This document shows positions 26,609 through 35,484 of a stretch of 64,000 nt of DNA, in pieces. The stretch spans positions 81,813 to 145,812 of the forward strand of contig JAADHV010000001.1 of NCBI GenBank assembly GCA_013151635.1, written 5' to 3'. The notes beneath the pieces are model-generated. The model was not told the origin of the DNA, made no database searches, and was given only the letters and a program-made list of their open reading frames with translations. This DNA is from Deltaproteobacteria bacterium (GTDB lineage: Bacteria; Desulfobacterota; Desulfobacteria; Desulfobacterales; Desulfobacteraceae). A program made the position numbers and the translations under genes. Every line of letters begins with the position of its first letter. Position 1 is the stretch's first letter.

Positions 26609-28753
26609 ATGAAAAAAAGTCCGGGAATGAAAATTGTTCTGCTGTTTATTATCGCAGGTTTGATCTGGATATTTTTTTTGTTTGACCTGGATCAGTATTT
26701 TTCCCTTGCCAACCTTAAAAATGAACTTGCTGCCTTTAAAGATTATTATGGGCAGCATAAGGCTTTGACCATGGTGATCTACATGGCCGCCTATATTCTC
26801 ATGGCAGCATTGTCCCTGCCTGGTGCAGTCATTATGACGCTGGCAGGCGGCGCCTTGTTCGGGATTTTTTACGGGACCATTCTTGTTTCCTTTGCAAGCA
26901 CCATAGGGGCAACATTGGCATTTCTTTTTTCCCGGTATATGTTCAGGGACTGGGTCCAGAATAAGTTTTCTTCAAAGCTTGCGGCTATAAATAAGGGGAT
27001 AGAAAAAGAAGGTGGATTTTATCTTTTTACCCTTAGGCTTGTGCCAATATTTCCTTTTTTTGTGATTAACCTTGTCATGGGCGTAACCACAATTCCTATT
27101 GCTGTCTATTATATTGTGAGCCAGATAGGAATGCTGCCCGCGACCATTGTATTCATCAATGCGGGAACCCAGCTTGCAAAAATAGAATCCCCCGGCGGGA
27201 TTTTATCTTTTAATATTCTTTTGTCTTTTGTCCTGTTGGGTATTTTTCCATTCATCGCCAAGCGCTTCACGGAATATGCAGGACAGCAAAAAGTGTTTTC
27301 TAAATTTTCAAAGCCCGGATCTTATGATTATAACCTTGTGGTCATCGGCGCCGGGTCCGCAGGTCTTGTGGCGTCCTATATTGCAGCGGCTGTCAAGGCA
27401 AAAGTGGCTTTGATTGAAGAACACAGGATGGGGGGGGACTGCCTTAATACCGGTTGCGTACCAAGCAAAGCGCTTATTGCCAGCGCCAAGCTTCTTTCAT
27501 ATGCCGGAAGAGCAAAGGAATACGGGTTTGACAGAGTCTCAATTGATTTTGATTTTGCAAAGGTCATGGATCGGATTCAATCCGTTATTAAAAAGGTTGC
27601 TCCCCATGACTCGGTTGAGCGGTACCAGGGGTTGGGCGTGGATTGTATCCAGGGCAGGGCAAAAATTTTATCCCCTTTTAAAGTCAGGGTTAATGATAAA
27701 ATCTTAACCACAAAAAATATCATTGTGGCAACTGGTGCAGATCCTATGGTGCCTGGTCTGCCTGGGCTGGAGAAAATAAATTATTTTACATCGGATAATA
27801 TCTGGGATATGAGAACACAGCCAAAACGTATGGTGGTGCTGGGTGCCGGACCCATAGGGTGTGAACTGGCACAGGGTTTTTCAAGGCTGGGATCAAAAAT
27901 AATCCTTGTCCAGCGGGGTTCTTTGATAATGAAAAAAGAAGATCCTGATGCATCTAAAATAATTCTTGAAAAGTTCCGGGCGGAAGGCATTGAAGTTTTG
28001 TTAAATCATTCAGCTAAAGCATTTGAAGTTTCGGGAAAAGAAAAGCAATTGATTTGTGATCATGAGGGTGAAAAGGTCAGGATAGAATTTGATGAAATTT
28101 TGATTGCTCTTGGCAGAGTCCCGAATGTTGCTGGCTTTGGCCTCGAAGAACTGGGCGTTGAGCTTTCCGGGAACAAGTATATTGAAACCAATGAATTTTT
28201 ACAAACCAATTTTCCCAATATCTATTGCAGCGGGGATGTCCATGGCAGGTTCCAGTTCACCCATACGGCCGCACATGAATCATGGTATTCGGCTGTAAAC
28301 GCATTGTTTGGCGGATTCAAGAAATTCAGGGTTGATTATGGCACCATACCATGGGCCACCTATACCGATCCTGAAGTTGCAAGGGTAGGGTTAAATGAGA
28401 CAGATGCAAAATTTGCAGGTATTGATTATGAAATGGTCAAGTATGGCATTGATGATCTGGACAGGGCTATCGCAGACTCGGAAGACCATGGATTTGTAAA
28501 GGTTCTGACCGTACCGGGAAAAGATAAAATATTGGGTGTTACCATTGTGGGGAATCACGCGGCTGATGTGATTGCGGAATTTGTCCTTGCGATGAAGCAT
28601 GGAATAGGGTTGAATAAAATTCTTGGCACCATCCATATTTATCCGACAATGGCTGAGGCCAATAAGTACGCAGCAGGCTTGTGGAAGAAAAATCATGCAC
28701 CTCAAAAACTGCTTGCATGGGTTAAAAAATATCATACCTGGATGCGGAAATAA
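26609..28753 (+). CDS. TVP38/DedA-like membrane domain fused to dihydrolipoamide/mercuric reductase-like flavoprotein
   Basis: A 714-residue fusion. Residues 1-230 form a TVP38/TMEM64 (VTT) membrane domain with a first helix at 8-26 and the LPGAVIMTLAGGALFG core plus FTLRLVPIFPFFVINLVMG. Residues 240-714 are a class I disulfide oxidoreductase: FAD site VVIGAGSAGLVAS, redox pair GGDCLNTGCVPSKAL, NAD site VLGAGPIGCELAQ, and a dimerisation domain ending with a HIYPTMAE motif. The C-terminal Cys pair of true MerA is missing, so mercury is not the likely substrate. It may reduce a membrane-near disulfide, polysulfide or selenium compound. It is the last gene of the redox operon. Confidence 0.9.
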   Translation: MKKSPGMKIVLLFIIAGLIWIFFLFDLDQYFSLANLKNELAAFKDYYGQHKALTMVIYMAAYILMAALSLPGAVIMTLAGGALFGIFYGTILVSFASTIGATLAFLFSRYMFRDWVQNKFSSKLAAINKGIEKEGGFYLFTLRLVPIFPFFVINLVMGVTTIPIAVYYIVSQIGMLPATIVFINAGTQLAKIESPGGILSFNILLSFVLLGIFPFIAKRFTEYAGQQKVFSKFSKPGSYDYNLVVIGAGSAGLVASYIAAAVKAKVALIEEHRMGGDCLNTGCVPSKALIASAKLLSYAGRAKEYGFDRVSIDFDFAKVMDRIQSVIKKVAPHDSVERYQGLGVDCIQGRAKILSPFKVRVNDKILTTKNIIVATGADPMVPGLPGLEKINYFTSDNIWDMRTQPKRMVVLGAGPIGCELAQGFSRLGSKIILVQRGSLIMKKEDPDASKIILEKFRAEGIEVLLNHSAKAFEVSGKEKQLICDHEGEKVRIEFDEILIALGRVPNVAGFGLEELGVELSGNKYIETNEFLQTNFPNIYCSGDVHGRFQFTHTAAHESWYSAVNALFGGFKKFRVDYGTIPWATYTDPEVARVGLNETDAKFAGIDYEMVKYGIDDLDRAIADSEDHGFVKVLTVPGKDKILGVTIVGNHAADVIAEFVLAMKHGIGLNKILGTIHIYPTMAEANKYAAGLWKKNHAPQKLLAWVKKYHTWMRK

Positions 28754-28952
28754 AAAAATTTGGAAGATTTTAAATAAACCATATTAAAGTGAGACGTTTG
28801 TGTCTTGCTCACTGTGTCTCGGTTCTTGTATTAATTCATTTGTATCCTTTATATTTCTATTCCCATTGAGCCCTTTTGGCAAATAAGGCCATACAGGCAC
28901 GCAATTTGCTTTATTAGAAATTGGGTTTAATTCAAAATAACCGGAGGTAAAT

Positions 28953-29306
28953 ATGAGTCTTAAGGATATAAAAAAAAATTTTGACCTGGTGAATTCCGTA
29001 GACTGGGAAATGACGCCGGAAGAAGCCATTGCGCTTCACCTTGAATGGGGGCCTTTAAGGTCTCAGGCATATTATAATTCAAGGGATAATGATAACGAAA
29101 CCGTGTATTTTGTCATTAACACATGGAAAAGGCCGCCTATATTAACCCTGGTCAGGAGAAGGGGATTTGATTCCGAGGACCTGGGAAATTTCAGGCTTCC
29201 TTTAAACCTTGAAAAAGAGTTTATGAAAGGGATCGGTCAATACAAGGGTGTTTATGCGGTTGAAGGAGAAGTAAGGGACTGGCTAAAAAAGGAACTTGAA
29301 GTTTAA
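28953..29306 (+). CDS. Conserved small protein, possibly DVU0772-like
   Basis: A 117-residue soluble protein with a good ribosome site (GGAGG). The sequence MTPEEAIALHLEWG followed by a beta-rich middle (ETVYFVINTWKRPPILTLVRR) resembles a small protein family I recall from sulfate reducers (DVU0772-like), but I am not sure. No catalytic motif is visible. It stands alone, about 200 bases after the redox operon and before a bidirectional terminator. Function unknown. Confidence 0.7.
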   Translation: MSLKDIKKNFDLVNSVDWEMTPEEAIALHLEWGPLRSQAYYNSRDNDNETVYFVINTWKRPPILTLVRRRGFDSEDLGNFRLPLNLEKEFMKGIGQYKGVYAVEGEVRDWLKKELEV

Positions 29307-29323
29307 GCCTGGGCCTGTAAGAC

Positions 29324-29362
29324 CCGGGGCAAAAATAAACCCGTGAAGAATTTTTGCCCCGG
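29324..29362. terminator. Strong bidirectional intrinsic terminator
   Basis: CCGGGGCAAAAAT at 29324-29336 pairs perfectly with ATTTTTGCCCCGG at 29350-29362. It separates the convergent 28953 gene and proC and has A/T tracts inside and after the stem for both directions. Confidence 0.9.
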
Positions 29363-29369
29363 ATATTTT

Positions 29370-30227
29370 TTAAATTCCTTTTTTATTATTCTCTATAAAA
29401 TTTTTTACCATCATGTCTCCCAGCTCTTTTGAGCGTTTTGTGGCTGATTCAACAGTATTGATCATGGTTGTTCTAAGCCCCCCCTGCTCAAGAGTGTGGA
29501 TGCCTGCAATGGCTGTCCCGCCAGGGGATGCCACCCTGTCCTTTAGCTGGCCCGGGTGTTCTTTTGATTCAAGCAATAGTTTTGCCGCCCCGAGAACGGT
29601 CTGTGTGGATAAAAACAGGGAGTCTTTTCTGGATAATCCCATTTTAACACCAGCATCTGCCATAGCATCAACAATGATAAAGATATAGGCAGGGCCGCTT
29701 CCGCTTAAACCTGTAAACGCATCCATAAGAACATTTTCCTGGATAAAGACAGTCTGACCCACTGAATCAAAAATAGCCCTTGCAAGCGATACATCCTCTT
29801 TGGAAGCGAATTCACCAGCCGCAATGGCAGTTGCGCTTTCCTTTACAAATGCGCAGATATTAGGCATAGCCCTGATAAGCCGGAGTTCCTTGTGAAGCCC
29901 CGCTGCGATGGCGGCCAGCGGGACACCTGCTGCTATTGAAATGACCAGTTTTGACTGATCAAGAGCGAATGCTGTTTCTTTTAAGACTGATCCCAGGATC
30001 TGGGGTTTTGTGGCATATATGACAATTTCAGATTTTCTGGCAACTTCAATATTGTCTGTTGTTGTTGAGACTTTATATTTGTTTTGAATTTTGTCTAAAA
30101 GGTCCCGGGCAATATCCGAACAGATTATATTTTCAGGTTTTGCAGCTTTGGAAAGAACCAAACCGCTGATCAATGCTTCACCCATATTTCCGCTTCCAAT
30201 AAATCCTATCTTTTTTTCTTGTAGCAT
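29370..30227 (-). CDS. proC: Pyrroline-5-carboxylate reductase
   Basis: A 285-residue enzyme that reduces pyrroline-5-carboxylate to proline with NAD(P)H. The Rossmann motif is IGFIGSGNMGEALI. The conserved RAMPNICAFVKESATAI and GLSGSGPAYIF match ProC, and the C-terminal signature (GGTAIAGIHTLEQGGLR) is complete. It is a single gene. Since HypD turns 4-hydroxyproline into pyrroline-5-carboxylate, this enzyme would complete a hydroxyproline-to-proline route with the gene at 55005. Confidence 0.97.
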   Translation of the reverse strand: MLQEKKIGFIGSGNMGEALISGLVLSKAAKPENIICSDIARDLLDKIQNKYKVSTTTDNIEVARKSEIVIYATKPQILGSVLKETAFALDQSKLVISIAAGVPLAAIAAGLHKELRLIRAMPNICAFVKESATAIAAGEFASKEDVSLARAIFDSVGQTVFIQENVLMDAFTGLSGSGPAYIFIIVDAMADAGVKMGLSRKDSLFLSTQTVLGAAKLLLESKEHPGQLKDRVASPGGTAIAGIHTLEQGGLRTTMINTVESATKRSKELGDMMVKNFIENNKKGI

Positions 30228-30428
30228 ATCCGGTTGTACTCCTTAATAATATTAATTAAAGCAAAAATTTATATTAGGACGTTCAAATTAATATAGTCAA
30301 GATAAATAAATATCATGTTTTTAAAAGAATTTTGTTATGGGCGTCCTGTCCTGGCCCTGAATTTGCTTGTGCCTATCACAGGATAAAACTAAGCTGGTAT
30401 TTGCAACCAGGATGCCAGGGGGCTAATT

Positions 30429-31211
30429 ATGAGTTTGAAAAACAAGCTGGAATATATCTATTCAAAGTATAATAAAAGGGAATATGTGGATCCAGACCCA
30501 CTTTTGTTCCTGTATGATTATCCTGAAAAGAAAAACCGGGAGATTGCAGGGCTTATTGCAGCCTGCTTTGCCTATGGGAGAGTTGACCAGATCATGAAAA
30601 CCGTGGGCCATATACTTGAAAAGCTTTGTCCGTCCCCTTATGAGTACCTCTTGGGCGTGGCAGAGAAGGAAATTGCAAATGATTTTAAAGGGTTTCGATA
30701 CAGGTTTGCAAGTGAGTCCCACCTTGTCAATTTTTTATGGGGCATAAAGAATGTCTTAAATGAGTTTGAATCCCTTGAAAACTGTTTTTATTCAGGACAC
30801 TCACCAGTCAATGAGACAGTTTTGCCGGGGCTTGTCTTTTTTTCTGGAAAGATTAATAAAAATAAAAAAATCGGCCATCTTATGGCTGACCCTGAAAAGA
30901 AAAGTGCCTGCAAAAGAAGTTTGTTGTTTCTACGCTGGATGGTAAGAAAGGATTTAGTTGATCCGGGAGGTTGGAAAAAGATAAGTCCTTCACAATTGAT
31001 TGTCCCTATAGATACGCATATGTATAAGACAGGTAGGATGCTTGAGTTTACCAGGAGAAAAAGTCCGGATATGAAGACAGCCCTTGAAATTACCCGGGGG
31101 TTTAGAAAAATTTTAAGCTGCGATCCGGTTAAATATGATTTTAGCCTGACCCGGTTTGGTATCAGGAAAGGATTAAACATGGATCATTTAAAAGATTTTA
31201 TTTTAGGCTGA
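30429..31211 (+). CDS. TIGR02757 family protein
   Basis: A 260-residue protein with the pattern of the TIGR02757/DUF2400 family: DPLLFLYDYPEKKNREIAGL, then IAACFAYGRVDQIMK and LIVPIDTHMYKTGRMLEFT. The fold is thought to be related to helix-hairpin-helix DNA glycosylases; the PIDTHM stretch is at the place of their conserved acidic residue. Biochemical function is not known to me. It stands alone, 200 bases upstream of the isc operon. Confidence 0.85.
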   Translation: MSLKNKLEYIYSKYNKREYVDPDPLLFLYDYPEKKNREIAGLIAACFAYGRVDQIMKTVGHILEKLCPSPYEYLLGVAEKEIANDFKGFRYRFASESHLVNFLWGIKNVLNEFESLENCFYSGHSPVNETVLPGLVFFSGKINKNKKIGHLMADPEKKSACKRSLLFLRWMVRKDLVDPGGWKKISPSQLIVPIDTHMYKTGRMLEFTRRKSPDMKTALEITRGFRKILSCDPVKYDFSLTRFGIRKGLNMDHLKDFILG

Positions 31212-31321
31212 AAAATGAGGCAAAAGAAAAGTGCTATGTAGAGGTGAAAAATTGAGAAGAGCCGTGAAAAGCGGCTTGGGAACGCCAGCCGGCATACTTT
31301 ATAAAAAAGGAACCAGGTTTA

Positions 31322-31349
31322 TTGACATTCTACCACTTTGTAGTATCTT
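31322..31349 (+). promoter_or_regulatory. Candidate sigma-70 promoter of the isc operon
   Basis: TTGACA at 31322-31327 and TATCTT at 31344-31349 are 16 bases apart, about 60 bases before the iscU-like start. A short dyad (CTAC...GTAG) lies between them. A separate hairpin, AGCCG-loop-CGGCT, lies near 31260 with no T-run; its role is unclear. Confidence 0.4.
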
Positions 31350-31409
31350 AAACAAAGATATTTGAATAACGAGTTCAATCCTGTGGAGATTTGATTAAGG
31401 AGAAGTTAT

Positions 31410-31973
31410 ATGTGGGATTATACAGATCAGGTTAAAGATCATTTTTTAAACCCGAGAAATGTGGGTGAGCTGGAGGGTGCCAATGCCATTGGCGAAACAG
31501 GTTCTTTAAATTGTGGGGATGCATTAAAATTATATTTAAAAGTCAATGAGAATGAAAGAATTATGGATGCAACCTTTATGACCTTTGGATGCGCAAGTGC
31601 TGTGGCATCTTCATCAGCCTTGACTGAGATAATTAAGGGAATGACCCTTGATGAGGCTGCAAAAATAACCAATGATGATATTTCAGATTATTTGGGAGGA
31701 CTGCCAAAAGCCAAAATGCATTGTTCGGTCATGGGACAGTCTGCTTTAAAAAAAGCCATTGCAAATTACAGGGGGGTTCAGATTCTTGAAAAACCAGGTG
31801 AGCTGGTTTGTGAATGTTTTGAAGTTACCGACCTTGAAATTATTGAAGCGGTAAAGGCAAACGGCCTTGAAACAACCGAGGATGTGACAGACTACCTGAA
31901 AGCCGGCGGCGGATGCGGCCAGTGCCTGGACAGGATAGAAGAAGTGATTGAATCTGTTAGAGCCAAAGGATAA
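31410..31973 (+). CDS. NifU-like iron-sulfur scaffold with BFD-type [2Fe-2S] domain
   Basis: A 187-residue two-domain protein. Residues 1-125 form the IscU/NifU scaffold with ligand cysteines in [21 protein letters not shown] and KMHCSVMG. Residues 130-187 form a BFD-like [2Fe-2S] domain: CECFEVTD, then [11 protein letters not shown]. It lacks the C-terminal Nfu domain of true NifU, so it is a shortened form seen in anaerobes. It assembles iron-sulfur clusters with the cysteine desulfurase gene four bases downstream. No nif genes are near, so general cluster assembly is likely. Confidence 0.93.
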   Translation: MWDYTDQVKDHFLNPRNVGELEGANAIGETGSLNCGDALKLYLKVNENERIMDATFMTFGCASAVASSSALTEIIKGMTLDEAAKITNDDISDYLGGLPKAKMHCSVMGQSALKKAIANYRGVQILEKPGELVCECFEVTDLEIIEAVKANGLETTEDVTDYLKAGGGCGQCLDRIEEVIESVRAKG

Positions 31974-31977
31974 TTGA

Positions 31978-33150
31978 ATGAAAATTGTATATACGGATAA
32001 CAATGCAACAACAAAAGTCGCAGATGAAGTCATAGAAGAGATGTTGCCTTATCTGGGCGAATTATATGGTAACCCTTCTTCCATGCATACCTTTGGCGAC
32101 AAGGTGAACAAAAAGTTAAAACAGGCAAGGCTCAGGGTTGCGGGTTTGATAAATGCCGATCCCGGGGAGATTATTTTTACCAGTTGTGGAACAGAGAGTG
32201 ATAATGCAGCTATTTATTCTGCTATTAATGCCTATCCTGAAAAAAAGCATATCATTACCTCCAGGGTTGAGCATCCGGCCATTAATAATCTTTATCAACA
32301 CCTTCAGGGAGAAAAAGGGTATGATGTTACATTTGTGCCGGTGGATAAAAAAGGGTTGTTAGATCTTGACCTTTTATACGACAGCATGTCTGATAACACG
32401 GCCATTGTATCAATAATGTGGGCCAATAATGAAACAGGTGTAATTTTCCCCATTGAGGAAATTTTCAAAAAAGCAAATGAAAAGGGAATTTTATTCCATA
32501 CGGATGCTGTCCAGGCAACCGGTAAGATTCCCATAGATGTTAAAAAAACAAAAGTGGATATGCTGTCTTTTTCCGGGCATAAAATTCATGCCCCAAAGGG
32601 TATTGGTGTCCTTTATGTGAAAAAGGGGTTCAAGTTTTCATCCTTCCTGGTTGGAGGACACCAGGAGGAAGGGCGCCGGGGCGGCACGGAAAATACCGCA
32701 TCCATTATAGGGCTTGGAAAGGCCTGTGAGCTTGCAAAAGAAAATTTACCTGTTATGAATACCAAGGTCAGGGAACTTCGGGACTATCTTCAGGCCCGGC
32801 TCCTTGAAAAAATCCCTGGTTCTTCTGTCAACGGAGCGCTTGATGCACGGCTTCCGAACACTTTATCGATAGGATTTGACGCAGTGGAGGGAGAATCCAT
32901 ACTTCTTTTGCTGGACCGTGAGGGGATCTGTGCTTCTTCAGGGTCTGCGTGTACATCAGGGTCTCTTGATCCTTCCCATGTGCTCATGGCTATGGAAGTT
33001 CCTTTTAAGTCAGCCCATGGTTCCATTCGATTCTCGTTATCCCATTATAATACAAAAGAAGAAATGGATCATATCGTGTCCACCCTTGTTCCTGCGATTC
33101 AAAAATTAAGAGACATGTCGCCCTTCTGGAAGGACGGGGAAATGATATGA
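31978..33150 (+). CDS. Cysteine desulfurase (NifS/IscS type)
   Basis: A 390-residue PLP enzyme that takes sulfur from cysteine for cluster assembly. The start VYTDNNATTKVADEV, the PLP region HTDAVQATGKIPID and the cofactor lysine in SFSGHKIHAPKG are all present. The sulfur-carrying cysteine is in SSGSACTSGSLDPSHVL, the IscS/NifS loop type. It is coupled to the scaffold gene upstream and overlaps the hdrC-like gene by four bases, so all four genes of the cluster appear to form one operon. Confidence 0.96.
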   Translation: MKIVYTDNNATTKVADEVIEEMLPYLGELYGNPSSMHTFGDKVNKKLKQARLRVAGLINADPGEIIFTSCGTESDNAAIYSAINAYPEKKHIITSRVEHPAINNLYQHLQGEKGYDVTFVPVDKKGLLDLDLLYDSMSDNTAIVSIMWANNETGVIFPIEEIFKKANEKGILFHTDAVQATGKIPIDVKKTKVDMLSFSGHKIHAPKGIGVLYVKKGFKFSSFLVGGHQEEGRRGGTENTASIIGLGKACELAKENLPVMNTKVRELRDYLQARLLEKIPGSSVNGALDARLPNTLSIGFDAVEGESILLLLDREGICASSGSACTSGSLDPSHVLMAMEVPFKSAHGSIRFSLSHYNTKEEMDHIVSTLVPAIQKLRDMSPFWKDGEMI

Positions 33151-33683
33151 TAAATCTGGATGGAGACCACCAGGCCTTTGCCGAGGAAATCAAGGTACGA
33201 TCAGGTATCAATTTTAACACCTGCCTGCAATGCAGATCCTGTACAAACGGCTGCCCCTTTTTAGAGGGAATGGATTATGCGCCCAATGCTGTCATTCGCC
33301 TTGTCCAGCTCGGGCTGGAAGATCAGGTTCTGCAATGCTCTGCTATATGGGTGTGTGTAGGGTGCAATACATGTTGCAGTTTTTGCCCCATGGCAATTGA
33401 TATTCCTGCGGTGATGGATAGCCTTCGTCATAAAGCCCTTGAAAAAGGGATTAAAATACCAGAGTCTGATATTTTAAGTTTTCATACAGAAGTATTGAAT
33501 ACGGTAAAAAAATACGGCAGGACCCATAAGCTTGAGATCATGATGCGGTATAAACTTAAGACAATGGATCTTCTAAGCGACATGGGAGTGGGCCTTAAAA
33601 TGTTGAAAAAAAGAAAATTGGATTTAACACCATCAAAGATTCAGGATAAAAAAGCCATTGAAAAAATTTTCAGAGAAAAATGA
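33147..33683 (+). CDS. HdrC-like [4Fe-4S] protein
   Basis: A 178-residue protein with two ferredoxin-type cluster motifs, CLQCRSCTNGCPF (near residue 25) and CVGCNTCCSFCPM, followed by a helical region, as in heterodisulfide reductase subunit C. It would pass electrons between a donor and the HdrB-like protein encoded next. It overlaps the iscS-like gene (ATGA) and the hdrB-like gene. No hdrA, mvh or flavin-bearing partner lies nearby, so the electron donor is unknown. Confidence 0.92.
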   Translation: MINLDGDHQAFAEEIKVRSGINFNTCLQCRSCTNGCPFLEGMDYAPNAVIRLVQLGLEDQVLQCSAIWVCVGCNTCCSFCPMAIDIPAVMDSLRHKALEKGIKIPESDILSFHTEVLNTVKKYGRTHKLEIMMRYKLKTMDLLSDMGVGLKMLKKRKLDLTPSKIQDKKAIEKIFREK

Positions 33684-34554
33684 AGCCAGCCGCCGGCCGG
33701 AAAGATTGAAATTCTCTTTTTTCCCTGGGTGTTCGCTTAAAACATCCGGGCATGAGAATACCCTGTCCCTTTTAAAGTTTTGCGATCGTGTAAATGTTGA
33801 GCTTATTGAGCTTGAAGACTGGAATTGCTGTGGATCATCATCTGCCCACAGCGTTGATCATGCCGTGGCAAAAATGCTTTCCATGAGAAACATTTCCCTT
33901 GCGCCAAAGGGTATCCCGCTGATGATTGCCTGCCCAAGCTGCCTTATACGGATAAAATCCATGTATTTAAAGCTTAAAAAAGATAATGCGTTAAAGTGTG
34001 AATATGAAGAACTATGGGGAAAACCCTTTGATGAAGATCTTGAAATCATTCATTTTTTTGAGATTCTTAACAGGGTTCGCCTTGAAGATCATATTGACCA
34101 TCCAAAAGAAAAATTAAAAAAACTGAAGATTGCGCCCTATTATGGCTGCATGCTTTCCATGCCGCCGGATTTAAGATTTGAAAAAAGCTATTACGGAATA
34201 ATTGAAAAGACCCTTGGAAAGCTTGGAGCTGATCCTATCTTTTTTGGGTATGGAGCAAGGTGCTGCGGGACTTACCTGTCTGTTGCAAAACCAAAAATTG
34301 CCCAGAAGGTTGTGAACGAGATCGTATTAAAAGCAATGGAAGCAGGAGCGGAGTGCATAGTAACCGCCTGTTCCATGTGTCATCTCAACCTTGAAATCAG
34401 GTGCTCACTTGAAAACCCCATTCCGATCCTTCATTTTTCCGAGCTGCTTTCAATGGCCTTGGGGGCCGGGGATAAGAAGAAATGGTTCCCGCGGCACCTG
34501 ATTGATCCTGTCCCTCTTTTGGAAAAAAGAGGTTTGTTAACACTTTTAAACTAG
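33658..34554 (+). CDS. HdrB-like CCG-domain protein
   Basis: About 298 residues from a TTG at 33658; a second TTG at 33706 (KFSFFPGCSLKTSG) would match typical HdrB starts. Two CCG-type cysteine motifs that bind the noncubane cluster are present: DWNCCGSSSAH with CPSCLIR, and ARCCGTYLSVAKPK with CSMCHLN, plus YYGCML. In methanogens HdrB reduces the CoM-CoB disulfide. In sulfate reducers its homologues probably reduce another disulfide or take part in sulfite/thiol chemistry. Fusion to an isc-type operon is unusual. Confidence 0.9.
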   Translation: MKKFSEKNEASRRPERLKFSFFPGCSLKTSGHENTLSLLKFCDRVNVELIELEDWNCCGSSSAHSVDHAVAKMLSMRNISLAPKGIPLMIACPSCLIRIKSMYLKLKKDNALKCEYEELWGKPFDEDLEIIHFFEILNRVRLEDHIDHPKEKLKKLKIAPYYGCMLSMPPDLRFEKSYYGIIEKTLGKLGADPIFFGYGARCCGTYLSVAKPKIAQKVVNEIVLKAMEAGAECIVTACSMCHLNLEIRCSLENPIPILHFSELLSMALGAGDKKKWFPRHLIDPVPLLEKRGLLTLLN

Positions 34555-34557
34555 GGT

Positions 34558-35484
34558 TCAGGAAGTTTTAAACAGATCTGTACTCAGATATCTTTCTCCG
34601 GTATCAGGGATGATAAAGACAATATTTTTGCCTTTATTCTCAGGACGCGATGCAATGGCCTTTGCTGCGTGAAAGGCAGCACCTGATGAAATACCGCAGA
34701 GAATACCTTCATTCTGTGCAAGATCTTTTGCCCCGAGAATGGCTTCTTCATTTTCAACGCTGAAAATTTCATCAAGGATATCCACGTTCAGATTTCCAGG
34801 AATAAAGCCTGCACCAATACCCTGAATTTTGTGGGGCCCGGGGGCTCCGCCCGAGATAACAGGTGAGTTGGAAGGTTCCACGGCCACTGATTTTATACCG
34901 GGTTTTTTTTCTTTCAATACTTCCGAAACACCTGTGATGGTTCCGCCGGTGCCCACTCCTGCAACAAAGATATCAACTTTTCCATCAGTATCATTCCAGA
35001 TTTCCAATGCAGTGGTTTTCCTGTGGATCTCAGGATTGGCAGGGTTGGAAAACTGGTCCGGCATATAAGAAAAAGGGGTCTCTGCAACAATTTTTTTTGC
35101 TTCCTCAATTGCCCCTTTCATTCCTTTAGACCCAGGGGTCAGGACGAGCGAAGCCCCTAGATGTTTCAAGAGCTGCCGTCGTTCAATGCTCATGGTTTCA
35201 GGCATTGTTAAAATCAGTTTCAAGCCTTTGACCCGGGCTACAAATGCAAGGGCAATGCCTGTATTGCCGCTCGTCGGCTCAACAATTGTGGATTCCTGCG
35301 TGATCCTGCCTTTTTGAAAAGCATCATCGATCATGGATAGGCCGATTCTGTCCTTTACACTGCCGGCCGGGTTGAAAAATTCAGACTTTCCATATATGCT
35401 GGCCCCGGTTTCCAAACTTGCTGATTCAATATATACCAATGGTGTGTTAAAACATGTTTTTGTTATATCAGACTTGGTATTCAT
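34558..35484 (-). CDS. cysK: Cysteine synthase A (O-acetylserine sulfhydrylase)
   Basis: A 308-residue fold-type II PLP enzyme that makes cysteine from O-acetylserine and sulfide. The PLP lysine is in NPAGSVKDRIGLSM. The substrate loop PTSGNTGIALAF and the phosphate-binding GVGTGGTITGVSE are present, followed by VEPSNSPVISGG and HKIQGIGAGF, where the serine acetyltransferase tail docks. Its start overlaps the end of the cysE gene by 17 bases, so the two are coupled. It converges on hdrB with only three bases between the stops. Confidence 0.97.
   Translation of the reverse strand: MNTKSDITKTCFNTPLVYIESASLETGASIYGKSEFFNPAGSVKDRIGLSMIDDAFQKGRITQESTIVEPTSGNTGIALAFVARVKGLKLILTMPETMSIERRQLLKHLGASLVLTPGSKGMKGAIEEAKKIVAETPFSYMPDQFSNPANPEIHRKTTALEIWNDTDGKVDIFVAGVGTGGTITGVSEVLKEKKPGIKSVAVEPSNSPVISGGAPGPHKIQGIGAGFIPGNLNVDILDEIFSVENEEAILGAKDLAQNEGILCGISSGAAFHAAKAIASRPENKGKNIVFIIPDTGERYLSTDLFKTS

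Noticed and set aside
26609-28753. Mercuric reductase (merA)
   Set aside because: The C-terminal cysteine pair and the metal-binding N-terminal domain of MerA are absent, and no mer genes are near.
31240-31300. Hairpin region before the isc operon as a riboswitch
   Set aside because: It has short stems and no match to a riboswitch consensus I know; no T-run for termination.
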